Below are positions 1-7,398 of a stretch of 27,276 nt of DNA, one piece after another (within the stretch, counting starts at the first letter, position 1; the number at the start of each line of letters is the position of its first letter). The notes beneath the pieces were generated by a model, which saw only the letters and a program-made list of their open reading frames with translations, ran no database searches and was not told the origin of the DNA. Both the position numbers and the translations under genes were made by a program. The DNA lies in assembly GCA_016293535.1 (NCBI GenBank), contig JAEDEB010000028.1, positions 1 through 27,276 of the forward strand, read 5' to 3'. This DNA is from Bacteroidales bacterium (GTDB lineage: Bacteria > Bacteroidota > Bacteroidia > Bacteroidales > UBA932).

Positions 1-147
1 GCAATAAAGCCAGTTAAACTTGGTAAAAGGCTGTCTGAAATTGACCGATTCTTCGCGGCAGGGATATTAAGCGGTATGGATATGAGTGGGCAGAGCTCTA
101 TCTTATTGCGACATTCCCAGCTCGTATGGATATTTACAACACAATGA
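1..147 (+). other. Open 48-codon 3' end of an unidentified frame at the window edge
   Basis: Frame 1 is open from the first base to a TGA at 145-147, while the other two forward frames stop almost at once. The predicted peptide is basic at first (KPVKLGKRL) and hydrophobic near the end. I do not recognise a family. It may be the tail of a gene starting outside the window or a chance open stretch in AT-richer DNA. Confidence 0.2.
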
Positions 148-149
148 TA

Positions 150-157
150 TATTTTTG
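150..157 (+). promoter_or_regulatory. Possible -7 element for the small RHH-like gene
   Basis: TATTTTTG fits the Bacteroidota TAnnTTTG -7 consensus and lies 17 bases before the ATG at 175. No good TTTG -33 box is seen at the expected distance, so this is a weak call. Confidence 0.35.
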
Positions 158-174
158 CCAAAAAAGATATCGTT

Positions 175-444
175 ATGATACAGGACAGACAAGTTGCATT
201 GCGCATTGATTCAACAACGCTCAAGCTTTTAAAAGCAAGGGCGAAGATGCAGAACCGCAGCTTCAACAACTATATCCTCTGCCTGTGCCTGAAGGACCTG
301 AATGAAGCTGGTATATTTCCGAAAGTAGATCTGGAGGAAATCGCCGATGATGATATCAGGAGAATGGCTGGCGACGGGACAAAAGCTCCTTCCCAGAAGG
401 AACTGGCGGAAGACGAGAGACTCAGGCGGATATGGGAAAGGTAA
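175..444 (+). CDS. Small ribbon-helix-helix-like protein (possible antitoxin or regulator)
   Basis: This 89-residue protein begins with a short stretch that could be the beta strand of a ribbon-helix-helix DNA-binding fold (VALRIDSTTLKLLKARA), followed by a basic helix and a turn (KMQNRSFNNYI). That pattern is seen in Arc/MetJ-type repressors and antitoxins. The C-terminal half is acidic and charged, as in antitoxin tails that bind a toxin. A 16-codon frame (ATG at 432, stop ending at 482) overlaps its 3' end, which is where a toxin gene would start, but it is far too short to be one. If this was a toxin-antitoxin pair, the partner has been lost. A hairpin terminator follows at 507. The RHH assignment rests on pattern only. 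Confidence 0.6.
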   Translation: MIQDRQVALRIDSTTLKLLKARAKMQNRSFNNYILCLCLKDLNEAGIFPKVDLEEIADDDIRRMAGDGTKAPSQKELAEDERLRRIWER

Positions 445-506
445 TTGACGGGAATGCAGGAATTAGGGAAGAAAATGACTGAAACCCAAAATTTCCTGTA
501 TGGTTT

Positions 507-530
507 AAGCCGCTCCTGAAGCGGCTTTTT
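507..530 (+). terminator. Rho-independent terminator
   Basis: A perfect 8-bp stem (AAGCCGCT / AGCGGCTT) encloses a 5-base loop and runs into a T stretch. It sits 60 bases after the small RHH-like gene and ends that transcript before the NYN fragment. Confidence 0.8.
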
Positions 531-674
531 ACATAAATATAAGCGTCTATGGACAATAAGAGAGTGACATTCTATGTGGACGGATTCAACTTCTACTACG
601 AATTGAAGCGCAAAAAGCAAGTGGACAGAAGCTGGCAACGCTTCTACTGGATTGATGTTGTCAAACTCTTCGAG

Positions 675-697
675 CAGTTATTTGAAGGGCCGACAAG
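675..697 (+). repeat. 23-bp direct repeat, left copy
   Basis: The sequence starting CAGTTATTTGAAGGG at 675 is identical over 23 bases to 2202-2224. The left copy lies in the NYN fragment and the right copy follows the lipoprotein gene, so the pair brackets a cassette of about 1.5 kb. The bases flanking the two copies differ. Confidence 0.85.
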
Positions 698-709
698 CAA
701 AGAAATATT

Positions 710-717
710 TATCTTTG
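710..717 (+). promoter_or_regulatory. Possible -7 element for the lipoprotein gene
   Basis: TATCTTTG matches TAnnTTTG exactly and lies 37 bases before the ATG at 755. It overlaps a perfect 7-bp inverted repeat (GCAAAGA at 697-703, TCTTTGC at 712-718). The nearest upstream TTTG (681-684) is 25 bases away, longer than the usual 19-21, so strength is uncertain. Confidence 0.4.
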
Positions 718-754
718 CGCGACATCTTATGAAACACTAATTAGCCCTCTAATT

Positions 755-2053
755 ATGAAACGCTTCTTGTCTGTTGTTGTATTTGTTGCAATCACCGTCT
801 CATCATTACTTTCTTGTCAGAAGGGACCCGAAGAAATCCGGGTCAGTTCCATCTCTCTTACCGGTGAGGCTACACACATTTCCTGCCGTAATGCAAGGCT
901 TTCCGGAAAGGCAAATATTCCTCAAACAACAGCCACTAACCTTAGTTTCGGTGTATTGTATTCCACGTCATCGGGTATCCTTTTCGGCTCGGCGACACTG
1001 TTGGAAGCAAAAGATTTTGATGCTGAAAATTATTTCACCGTTGATTCTGGTGTGCTCGAGCCGGAGACTACATATTATTACAGGAGTTATATTATCCAGA
1101 ACGATGAGGTGGAATACGGCGAGACTAAATCGTTCAAGACTTTGGCATTGAGCAGCATGATACAGACTCTCGATGCGAGCGATGTCAATCTTAAAGATGC
1201 CACACTCAACGCAATGCTTGATCTGACAGACTGCAATTACAGCAGCATCGAGTATGGTTTCGAGCTCACTCCGGAAGGCGGTCAGCCCAAGACTCTGAAA
1301 GCGAACAACCTAGCTGACAAGGCTTTCTCCTATCGTGATGAGAACCTTGTGAATAATACCGGATATTCTTATGCAGCATATGTGAAGCTTGACGGCATTC
1401 TGTACAAAGGTGAGACTAAGACTTTTACATCAGCGGCTCCGCCTACACCAACACTCGTTGACCTTGGACTGTCAGTAAAGTGGGCATCCTTCAACCTCGG
1501 TGCTTCCAAGCCGACGGAGTACGGGGGATATTATCAGTGGGCAGGAACAAAGGATGTTTCCGATACAAAGATTTATCTTGGTTGGGATAACTGCCCTTAC
1601 CACAACGGTGATTATAGTTCAGAGGGTTGGACGAAGTACAATACAAAATCGTCATACGGTACCGTAGATAACAGGACAGTACTCGAGGCTATGGATGATG
1701 CTGCTTCTGTCGCCCTCGGCGGGAAATGGCGTATGCCAACGGATGAGGAGTGGACGGAGTTGTGGAATACAGACAATTGTTCCTGGACATGGACGACCAT
1801 CGATGGAGTCAACGGTTACAAGGTACAGTCAAAGAAGCCCGGTTTCACGGATAATTGGATATTCCTTCCTGCTGCCGGTTCTCGGTACAACGACTGCATT
1901 GGCAATGTCGGGGTGTACGGCCACTATTGGTCGTCGTCCCTCTATACGGGCAGTCCTGACAGCGCACGCAGCGTGCATTTCAAATCAGGCGACTTCTACG
2001 GGAGCGCCTACCCCCGGTACTGCGGCCTATCAGTCCGTCCCGTCTCAGAATAA
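755..2053 (+). CDS. Surface lipoprotein: two Ig/Fn3-like repeats plus C-type-lectin-like (FISUMP) domain
   Basis: This 432-residue exported lipoprotein has a signal peptide ending in LLSC, with lipidated Cys21. Residues about 30-130 and 131-225 are two beta-rich repeats of the Bacteroidota Ig/Fn3-like type; each ends in a T-Y-Y/S-Y-x-x-Y strand followed by GETKxF. From about 230 comes a FISUMP-like domain with the C-type lectin fold: VDLGLSVKWASFNLG, then WRMPTDEEW, then YWSSS (391-395), ending SVRPV (426-430). This domain family is used for surface ligand binding. In gut Bacteroidota it is also the common variable target of diversity-generating retroelements. The last 60 residues carry many NNC codons where retroelement templates have AAC. 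No reverse transcriptase or template repeat is in the window. The ligand is unknown. The gene lies between the 23-bp direct repeats. Confidence 0.8.
   Translation: MKRFLSVVVFVAITVSSLLSCQKGPEEIRVSSISLTGEATHISCRNARLSGKANIPQTTATNLSFGVLYSTSSGILFGSATLLEAKDFDAENYFTVDSGVLEPETTYYYRSYIIQNDEVEYGETKSFKTLALSSMIQTLDASDVNLKDATLNAMLDLTDCNYSSIEYGFELTPEGGQPKTLKANNLADKAFSYRDENLVNNTGYSYAAYVKLDGILYKGETKTFTSAAPPTPTLVDLGLSVKWASFNLGASKPTEYGGYYQWAGTKDVSDTKIYLGWDNCPYHNGDYSSEGWTKYNTKSSYGTVDNRTVLEAMDDAASVALGGKWRMPTDEEWTELWNTDNCSWTWTTIDGVNGYKVQSKKPGFTDNWIFLPAAGSRYNDCIGNVGVYGHYWSSSLYTGSPDSARSVHFKSGDFYGSAYPRYCGLSVRPVSE
1871..2053 (+). other. Candidate DGR-type variable region (3' end of lipoprotein gene)
   Basis: In frame, residues 378-381 (tac aac gac tgc), 413-415 (gac ttc tac), 417-420 (agc gcc tac ccc) and 422-423 (tac tgc) are all NNC codons. 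They sit at places where Bacteroidota template repeats typically encode runs of Asn (AAC). The constant frame around them (AAGSR, GHYWSSSL, GLSVRPV) is typical of DGR targets. Adenine-directed mutagenesis of AAC gives exactly this pattern. It is inference until a template repeat is found elsewhere in the genome. Confidence 0.45.
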
Positions 2054-2201
2054 AATTAAGGGCGTCTTAGCCGTCCGCTGTAGCGAAGCGTCAAAGCCGT
2101 GGGGATGCAATGACCTTCCATCCTTTCAGTATCTTGTCCCCAAGGGCGAAGCCTAAATTGTTGCCTTTTCAATCAATCGGAGATGACTGTAAGGGACATA
2201 T

Positions 2202-2224
2202 CAGTTATTTGAAGGGCCGACAAG
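2202..2224 (+). repeat. 23-bp direct repeat, right copy
   Basis: This is an exact copy of 675-697. After it the reading frame does not continue as an NYN protein but meets a stop within a few codons, so this is not simply the missing 3' half of the NYN gene. The surrounding 2054-2331 interval otherwise holds only the tRNA promoter; I see no gene in it. Confidence 0.85.
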
Positions 2225-2280
2225 GCTTATCCGGCTTTTGCGGTGAGATTGTGCTGTGGTGGTGAAAAACGCAAAAAAAA

Positions 2281-2311
2281 TTTGCAGGTCCGAAAATACT
2301 GCGTATATTTG
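2281..2311 (+). promoter_or_regulatory. Promoter of the tRNA-Gly gene
   Basis: TTTG at 2281-2284 (-33) and TATATTTG at 2304-2311 (-7) are separated by 19 bases, the textbook Bacteroidota arrangement. Transcription would start near 2318, about 14 bases before the mature tRNA 5' end. Confidence 0.8.
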
Positions 2312-2331
2312 CAATCCCAAACAACGGCAAT

Positions 2332-2407
<76 letters not shown>

Positions 2408-2414
2408 ATTTTTC

Positions 2415-2448
2415 AAAAGCGCCTTACAGAATCCTGTAGGGCGCTTTT
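2415..2448 (+). terminator. Rho-independent terminator after tRNA-Gly
   Basis: The arms AAAAGCGCC..TACAG and CTGTA..GGCGCTTTT form a long, nearly perfect hairpin with a 4-base loop (AATC). Both flanks are A/T tracts, so it can also end leftward transcription coming from the serine hydrolase gene (stop at 2526). Confidence 0.85.
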
Positions 2449-2525
2449 CATATTTGTTCGCAGGCATTCCCTGCATCGCGAGTTGCCGCCATTGCTCACA
2501 TCACCGAGATCACGGAAGCTATGAG

Positions 2526-4265
2526 TTAGAGGACCGGGAGTATGTGTTTCCAGATGGTGTCGAGCACTCTCTGCATATTGTCGTCGTGGGCAGTAGTGAC
2601 AATGACTGCATCCTTTTCAGGGATTATTATGATGTACTGGCTGCTTGCTCCGTCAGCCCTGTATGCACCGTGCCGGCACATCCACATCTGATATCCGTAG
2701 CCCTGGCACCAGTCATTGCTGGCGAGTGCTTCCGGAGTATGGAACTCGGCAGCCCTGTCCGGAGTCTGTCCGCCGGGTATGGATTCCACCTGTTTCTTCC
2801 CCATCTCCTTTGCCCACCAGGCCGGAATGACCTGCCGGCCTTCCCAGACTCCGCCGTCGAGAAGACATTGCCCCATCCTGGCCATATCCTCCGTCTTGAG
2901 ACTCAGTCCCCAACCGCCGCAGCATATTCCATCAGGGCTTTCCTCCCAGTTCGCTCCGCTTATTCCCAAAGGCCCGAAAAGCCGGGGTTCGAGATAGTCC
3001 GTGAGTTTCTTCCCCGTTGTCTTCTGAATTATGGCGGATACGAGGAAAGTGCCTATGCTGTTGTAGCAGAAGGCTGTTCCCGGGGTGTATTCGACAGGCT
3101 GTGCGAAGAAGTACTTTGCCCAATCGTCCGTCTTCCATGCTTCCCAGGTCGGGTCGCTGCCGTGCCCTCCTGTCATTGTAAGCAGGTCACGGACAGTCAT
3201 AGCCTTGAGATTCTTGCTGATTTTGCGCGGCAACTTGTCCGGGAAGAATGAGATTACCTTGTCTTCGAGTCCGAAGTATCCCTCGTCAATGGCAGAGCCG
3301 GCCGCAGCCGCGCAGAAAGTCTTGCTGCAGGAGAAGAGTTTGTGCGGCTTCTCTGGAGCCCCTTCGCCCAGCCATTTCCCGAACAGCACCTTTCCGTGCT
3401 GGAGAACCATGATGCTGTGGAGGTCACTCCCGGAACCTTTCACCTCTTCAATGTAATTCTCAAAGGCAACAGCCTGCTTGGGAGTGGCGTCGGCCCTTTC
3501 CAGGGCTCTCGGTTTCATGATGAAGTTGACAATGGTGTCGCAGGGACTCAGCGAATGGGGATGGTGGCCGCAGCCGGTCTTTCCTATGAGGCTGAGGTCC
3601 TCGAATCCCGAAAGGTTCAGGCTGCCGAACTGTTCTTCGAAACGGCATATCTCATCGGCGGCTCCATACACCACGATGGTCGGTATCCCGCGTATATTTT
3701 CTATGTGTTTCGCAGGATAGTTGTGTATATCCTCGAACTCATAGCCGTGCTTTCCCCAAAGCTCTTTGACGAGCCCGTATGCTTCGCCCATCCTTTCTTT
3801 GAACAGGTTCAGGTCGCATAGAGGTGCATCCAGATAGAGTTTGTCAATCCTCCCCGGATTGTTGACGGCATATACGAGGGAGAACCAGCCACCCCGGCTC
3901 AGTCCTTCGAGAGTGAGTTTTTCGGAGAGTGAATACTTCGACCGTGCATATTCGTAGAATGCGTCGAATGCCTTCTGTGCATCCGGATTCGCATATTCGT
4001 CGGTGAGGTCAATATATCCGAAGGTCCATCCTTTCTCGAGCAGAGCTTCGTCCACCTGTGGGAATGCACCCATGAATGCGGGACGAACAATCCATTTTCC
4101 GTTTCTGACGGCTGGGGCGATGATGGTTGCATTCCGTCCGCATACCGTTGTCGATTCGACCGTGTATTCGCTGCTCTTTTCGTATGCGGATTCCCAGGAC
4201 TGTGCGTGTGCATAAAGGGAAATGCCGAGCAGAAATGCAACGGCGGTAATTCTGATTGTTTTCAT
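2526..4265 (-). CDS. Exported alpha/beta-hydrolase fused to beta-lactamase-family serine hydrolase
   Basis: This 579-residue two-domain enzyme has a signal peptide (cleavage near AHA/Q, residue 21). Residues about 40-250 form an alpha/beta-hydrolase domain: nucleophile elbow GLSRGG (121-126, Ser123), a candidate acid Asp204 and a candidate His234. Residues about 265-579 form a class-C beta-lactamase/esterase-like domain: SxxK motif S312-C-S-K315, then Tyr401 in YNS, then a C-terminal strand region in which the usual KTG/HTG motif is not obvious. Such serine hydrolases in Bacteroidota are mostly esterases or peptidases rather than resistance enzymes. The gene lies 11 bases downstream of the AraC regulator on the same strand, so the two are probably co-transcribed. 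The context suggests removal of acyl groups from a plant or host glycan before GH78/GH3 attack. The substrate is not known. Confidence 0.8.
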   Translation of the reverse strand: MKTIRITAVAFLLGISLYAHAQSWESAYEKSSEYTVESTTVCGRNATIIAPAVRNGKWIVRPAFMGAFPQVDEALLEKGWTFGYIDLTDEYANPDAQKAFDAFYEYARSKYSLSEKLTLEGLSRGGWFSLVYAVNNPGRIDKLYLDAPLCDLNLFKERMGEAYGLVKELWGKHGYEFEDIHNYPAKHIENIRGIPTIVVYGAADEICRFEEQFGSLNLSGFEDLSLIGKTGCGHHPHSLSPCDTIVNFIMKPRALERADATPKQAVAFENYIEEVKGSGSDLHSIMVLQHGKVLFGKWLGEGAPEKPHKLFSCSKTFCAAAAGSAIDEGYFGLEDKVISFFPDKLPRKISKNLKAMTVRDLLTMTGGHGSDPTWEAWKTDDWAKYFFAQPVEYTPGTAFCYNSIGTFLVSAIIQKTTGKKLTDYLEPRLFGPLGISGANWEESPDGICCGGWGLSLKTEDMARMGQCLLDGGVWEGRQVIPAWWAKEMGKKQVESIPGGQTPDRAAEFHTPEALASNDWCQGYGYQMWMCRHGAYRADGASSQYIIIIPEKDAVIVTTAHDDNMQRVLDTIWKHILPVL

Positions 4266-4276
4266 AATGAAAGCCG

Positions 4277-5167
4277 CTATCTGTTGTGGCGGTTGCGTTT
4301 GCGGAATTCGGAGGCGGTGATGCCTACGTGCTGGTGGAAAGCGCAGCAGAACCGGCTCATCGACTCGTAGCCGGTTTCAAAGGCTATTTCCTTGATACTC
4401 TTGTCGGTTCCGGAGAGCAGGTTCTTGGCAAGATTGATTCTCTGCTGTACGGCATAGTCCGACATGGACATTCCTGTCACAGCCTTGAACTGCTCCCTCA
4501 GCAGGGAGTAGCTCATCCCCAGTCCGCTTGCTATTTCTGCCGGAGATATGTGACGGCTTATGCTCTCTCTAAGAAGGGCCTGGGCCCGTTGTATCTTGTC
4601 TATGTTCTTCGTATTGGAAATGAAGAAGTTGGCCGCTTTGTAGGAGATGTATCCGAGCAGGGCGTTGATGAATCCGCAGATGGCCTGCTGGGTCCCGAAT
4701 TTTTCGAATTTGGAAAGGGCGAGTATGCGCTCGTAAAGGTCGCAGACCGTGTCGCTCATACCTATGTTTATGACGCATTCCTTCCGGTTGAACATATTCG
4801 AAATCATTTTGTCGAGATGGTCATCGCCCTTGAATCCCACCCACATTTCGGACCAGCCCGTCTTCTCGTCGGGGTAGTAGGAATGCTTCTCTCCCGGGTA
4901 AATGAGTATGATGTTTCCAGCTGATACGCGGATGGGCTGGCAGGTGTCGGAACGAAAGTATCCGAGTCCGTCAGTAATATAAATGAGCTGGTATTCGTTG
5001 AGGATTCTTCCTGACTTTGAGAAGTGGTAGTTCAGAGGGTGGTTGCCCAGCGGATATTTCGATTCAGGCCCGCATGCCTGACTTCCTGAGGTGGTGCAGA
5101 ACATTCCGCAACTCTCATCCTTGGGAAGATGGGACAGATAATATATCTGGTCGGCTCTGATACTCAT
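4277..5167 (-). CDS. AraC-family transcriptional regulator
   Basis: With the start at 5167 (MSIRADQ) the product is 296 residues, normal for the family. A longer frame upstream would run through the divergent promoter region into the kinase gene and is rejected. The N-terminal half is an AraC-type cupin ligand-binding domain (YQLIYITDGLGYF, VSAGNIILIYPGEKHSYYP). The C-terminal 100 residues are the paired helix-turn-helix DNA-binding domain (HISPAEIASGLGMSYSLLREQFK, then IKEIAFETGYESMSRFCCAFHQHVG). It is transcribed away from the kinase-led operon, with a 136-base shared control region. That is the usual layout for a sugar-responsive local activator. The serine hydrolase gene follows in the same operon. 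The inducer is probably rhamnose or a phosphorylated or isomerised derivative, by context only. Confidence 0.9.
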   Translation of the reverse strand: MSIRADQIYYLSHLPKDESCGMFCTTSGSQACGPESKYPLGNHPLNYHFSKSGRILNEYQLIYITDGLGYFRSDTCQPIRVSAGNIILIYPGEKHSYYPDEKTGWSEMWVGFKGDDHLDKMISNMFNRKECVINIGMSDTVCDLYERILALSKFEKFGTQQAICGFINALLGYISYKAANFFISNTKNIDKIQRAQALLRESISRHISPAEIASGLGMSYSLLREQFKAVTGMSMSDYAVQQRINLAKNLLSGTDKSIKEIAFETGYESMSRFCCAFHQHVGITASEFRKRNRHNR

Positions 5168-5193
5168 ATCGTCAAAAATTAAAAATCTTTTAG

Positions 5194-5227
5194 CAAAGAT
5201 AGAAAAATATAGAGCATATCCGACAAA
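5194..5227 (-). promoter_or_regulatory. Promoter of the araC-type gene
   Basis: On the minus strand TATCTTTG (5201 to 5194) is an exact TAnnTTTG -7 box, with TTTG (5227-5224) 22 bases upstream. It lies 26 bases before the ATG at 5167. The spacing is slightly long. Confidence 0.6.
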
Positions 5228-5228
5228 A

Positions 5229-5297
5229 ATCCCGTCATGAACATAAAATTTATTGTTTCGGAAATAGGTTACTTTGTAATTGACGCTAAAACGGGAT
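5229..5297. promoter_or_regulatory. Inverted 7-bp half-sites in the divergent control region
   Basis: ATCCCGT at 5229-5235 and ACGGGAT at 5291-5297 are perfect inverted copies on either side of the likely kinase promoter (TTACTTTG at 5269-5276 is a one-mismatch -7 box). They could be operator half-sites for the AraC regulator. Short matches of this length may also occur by chance. Confidence 0.3.
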
Positions 5298-5303
5298 AAT
5301 TCT

Positions 5304-6731
5304 ATGTCAAAAACAGCATTTCTGGCAATCGACCTCGGCGCCACCAGTGGAAGGGCGATACTCGCCACCCTCAGTGAGGGGCGGCTCGAGATGAAGGAGA
5401 TACACAGGTTCCCCAACGCAACATTGGAGATACTTGGCAAATACTACTGGGATGTGGCGTCCCTCTATCTTGAAATCAAGAAGGGACTCCTCGCCTGTGC
5501 CAGGGAAGGCGTGACTCCTGCATCAATAGGAATCGACACCTGGGGAGTGGATTTCGGCTACGTTGCTTCCGACGGCACCCTTCTCGGTCTTCCGAGGGCA
5601 TACAGGGACTCTTACACCGAGGGCATTCCGGAAAAGTTCTTCGCGGAGAAGCTGCCTTCCGACAAGGTATATTCACGGGCGGGTATCCAGGTCATGAACT
5701 TCAATACCCTTTTCCAACTTTATGCACAGAAGCTGGAAGGTTCGGTGGTCCAGGCGAATGCGGCGAAAGCCCTTTTCATGCCGGACCTCCTTTCGTATAT
5801 GCTCACGGGCAACGCCGTATGCGAATACACCATCGCGTCGACCTCGGGTTTCCTCGATCCGGTTGGAAAGGACATCGACCGTGGACTCGTCGCCGAAACG
5901 GGCATAGACCCGTCGCTGTTCGCAAAGCCGGTGTTCCCGGGCACGATAGTGGGCTACCTTACCGATGAACTCGCAAGGGAAACAGGGCTGGGCAAGGTTC
6001 CGGTGGTTGCCGTTGCTGGACACGACACTGCGTCGGCGGTTGCGGCTGTTCCGGCTGAGAATGAAGAGTTTGCGTACCTGTCCTCAGGTACTTGGAGCCT
6101 TATGGGCGTAGAGCTTCCGTCTCCGGTGCTCACGGCTGCGGCTATGGAAAACAATTTCACGAACGAGGGCGGAGTCGAGGGGACTACCCGTTTCCTCAAG
6201 AACATCACCGGGATGTGGGTGCTCGAGCAGTGCCGCAAGGAATGGAAGAAGGCCGGTGTGGACTACAGCTATCCCGAACTCGTGAAGATGGCCCAGGACA
6301 ACGATTATGCGGGCCTGATCAATCCGGACGACCCGGCGTTCGCTAATCCGGCGAGCATGAATGCGGCAATTCACGACTATTGCATAGAACACGGGACAGT
6401 TCCTCCGGCTAACGATTCGGAAACGGTAAGGTGCATATACAAGTCTCTCGTAGAGCGTTACAGGGTCACCCTGGAGGTGCTCGGGGAGATGGCTCCGTTC
6501 AAGATAAACAAACTCCACATCATTGGCGGAGGCGCTCAGAACCCGCTGATGAACCAGTGGACCGCGGATGCGCTCGGCATACCTGTGCTCGCGGGTCCTT
6601 CGGAGGCCACGGCCATAGGAAACATAATGATCCAGGCCCAGGCCGTAGGACTCGTAAAGGACAGATGGGAGTACCGCAAGCTCATCGCGGAAGCCTTCAA
6701 ACCGGAAATCTATCTTCCTGCAAAGGGATAA
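5304..6731 (+). CDS. rhaB: Rhamnulokinase-like FGGY sugar kinase
   Basis: This 475-residue enzyme would phosphorylate L-rhamnulose at O1 with ATP in the cytoplasm. The start at 5304 (MSKTAFLAIDLG) puts the phosphate-binding strand right at the N-terminus; an ATG at 5280 would add eight residues not typical of the family. Visible FGGY kinase features are DLGATSGRA (10-18), DTWGVDFGY (78-86), the RhaB-like sugar-site motif FNTLFQL (133-139), catalytic Asp241 in AGHDTASAV, and the ATP-site GGGAQN near residue 411. Length and motifs fit RhaB better than xylulokinase or fuculokinase. It is the first gene of an eight-gene run; E2 starts 13 bases after its stop. No rhamnose isomerase or permease accompanies it, which is unusual for a rha operon. 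Confidence 0.85.
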   Translation: MSKTAFLAIDLGATSGRAILATLSEGRLEMKEIHRFPNATLEILGKYYWDVASLYLEIKKGLLACAREGVTPASIGIDTWGVDFGYVASDGTLLGLPRAYRDSYTEGIPEKFFAEKLPSDKVYSRAGIQVMNFNTLFQLYAQKLEGSVVQANAAKALFMPDLLSYMLTGNAVCEYTIASTSGFLDPVGKDIDRGLVAETGIDPSLFAKPVFPGTIVGYLTDELARETGLGKVPVVAVAGHDTASAVAAVPAENEEFAYLSSGTWSLMGVELPSPVLTAAAMENNFTNEGGVEGTTRFLKNITGMWVLEQCRKEWKKAGVDYSYPELVKMAQDNDYAGLINPDDPAFANPASMNAAIHDYCIEHGTVPPANDSETVRCIYKSLVERYRVTLEVLGEMAPFKINKLHIIGGGAQNPLMNQWTADALGIPVLAGPSEATAIGNIMIQAQAVGLVKDRWEYRKLIAEAFKPEIYLPAKG

Positions 6732-6744
6732 AATCATAAACAAT

Positions 6745-7398
6745 ATGGCAAACGTAGTAATAATGCCCAAACAGGGCCAATCGGTAGAAAGCTGCATCAT
6801 CGGCGAGTTCAAGGTGAAGGTCGGTGATCAGGTCAAGGCGGGAGACGTGCTCTTCAGCTATGAGACCGACAAGGCTTCTTTCGAAGAAGAGGCGAAGGTG
6901 GACGGAACAGTCCTCGCCATCTTCTGGAAGGACGGAGATGAGATTCCTGTCCTCAACAATGTAATGGTTCTCGGCAATCCTGGCGAGTCTTTCGCGGAAT
7001 TCGCTCCGGGCGCCGCCGGCGCAGCCGCTTCAGCCGCTCCAGCACCGGCCGCTTCAGCCACTCCAGCCGCTTCAGCTGCTCCTGCAGCCGCTTCGGCTCC
7101 TGCTCCTGCTCCGGCTGCAAAGGCTCCCGCCGCAAAGCCGCACGAGGGCGTGGTGTTCATGCCAAAGAACGGTCAGTCGGTGGAAAGCTGCATCGTAGGT
7201 GAATTCAAGGTGAAGGTCGGTGACACCGTCAAGGCCGGAGACGTGCTCTTCAGTTATGAGACGGACAAGGCTTCCTTCGAGGAGGAGGCAAAGGTGGACG
7301 GAACTGTCCTGGCCATATTCTGGAAGGACGGGGATGAGATTCCTGTACTCCAGAACGTGATGGTCATAGGCAAGCCGGGTGACTCCTTCGCGGAGTTC
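6745..7398 (+). repeat. Internal duplication encoding tandem lipoyl domains
   Basis: The segments 6745-7002 and 7141-7398 encode almost the same 86 residues and are also highly similar at DNA level, with most differences at third codon positions. This points to a fairly recent duplication or ongoing gene conversion within the E2 gene. Confidence 0.8.

Larger units (their letters stand above)
549..740 (+). pseudogene. Truncated NYN-domain (PIN-like RNase) gene, N-terminal part only
   Basis: The first 55 residues match the start of NYN-domain proteins: an initial strand with the acidic motif FYVDGFNFYYELK, where the Asp is a predicted metal ligand, then a WQRFYWIDVVKLFEQLF segment typical of Bacteroidota members. 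NYN proteins are usually about 150-250 residues and carry further conserved aspartates. This frame stops after 63 residues, just after KEIFIFAR. A 23-bp sequence inside it (675-697) recurs exactly at 2202-2224, on the far side of the next gene. This suggests that the truncation came from insertion or recombination at that site. The remaining product lacks most of the catalytic core and is probably not functional. Confidence 0.7.

Noticed and set aside
675..2224. 23-bp repeats as the target duplication of an insertion sequence
   Set aside because: No transposase or terminal inverted repeats are found between them, and 23 bp is long for a typical target duplication. Insertion or recombination remains possible.
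2526..4265. Beta-lactamase resistance gene
   Set aside because: The SxxK domain is of the broad esterase/peptidase-like type and is fused to an alpha/beta-hydrolase; context points to glycan processing.
4277..5440. Longer 387-residue start for the AraC regulator
   Set aside because: The extra N-terminus would overlap the kinase gene and the divergent promoters. It has no family similarity; the -7 box TATCTTTG supports the start at 5167.
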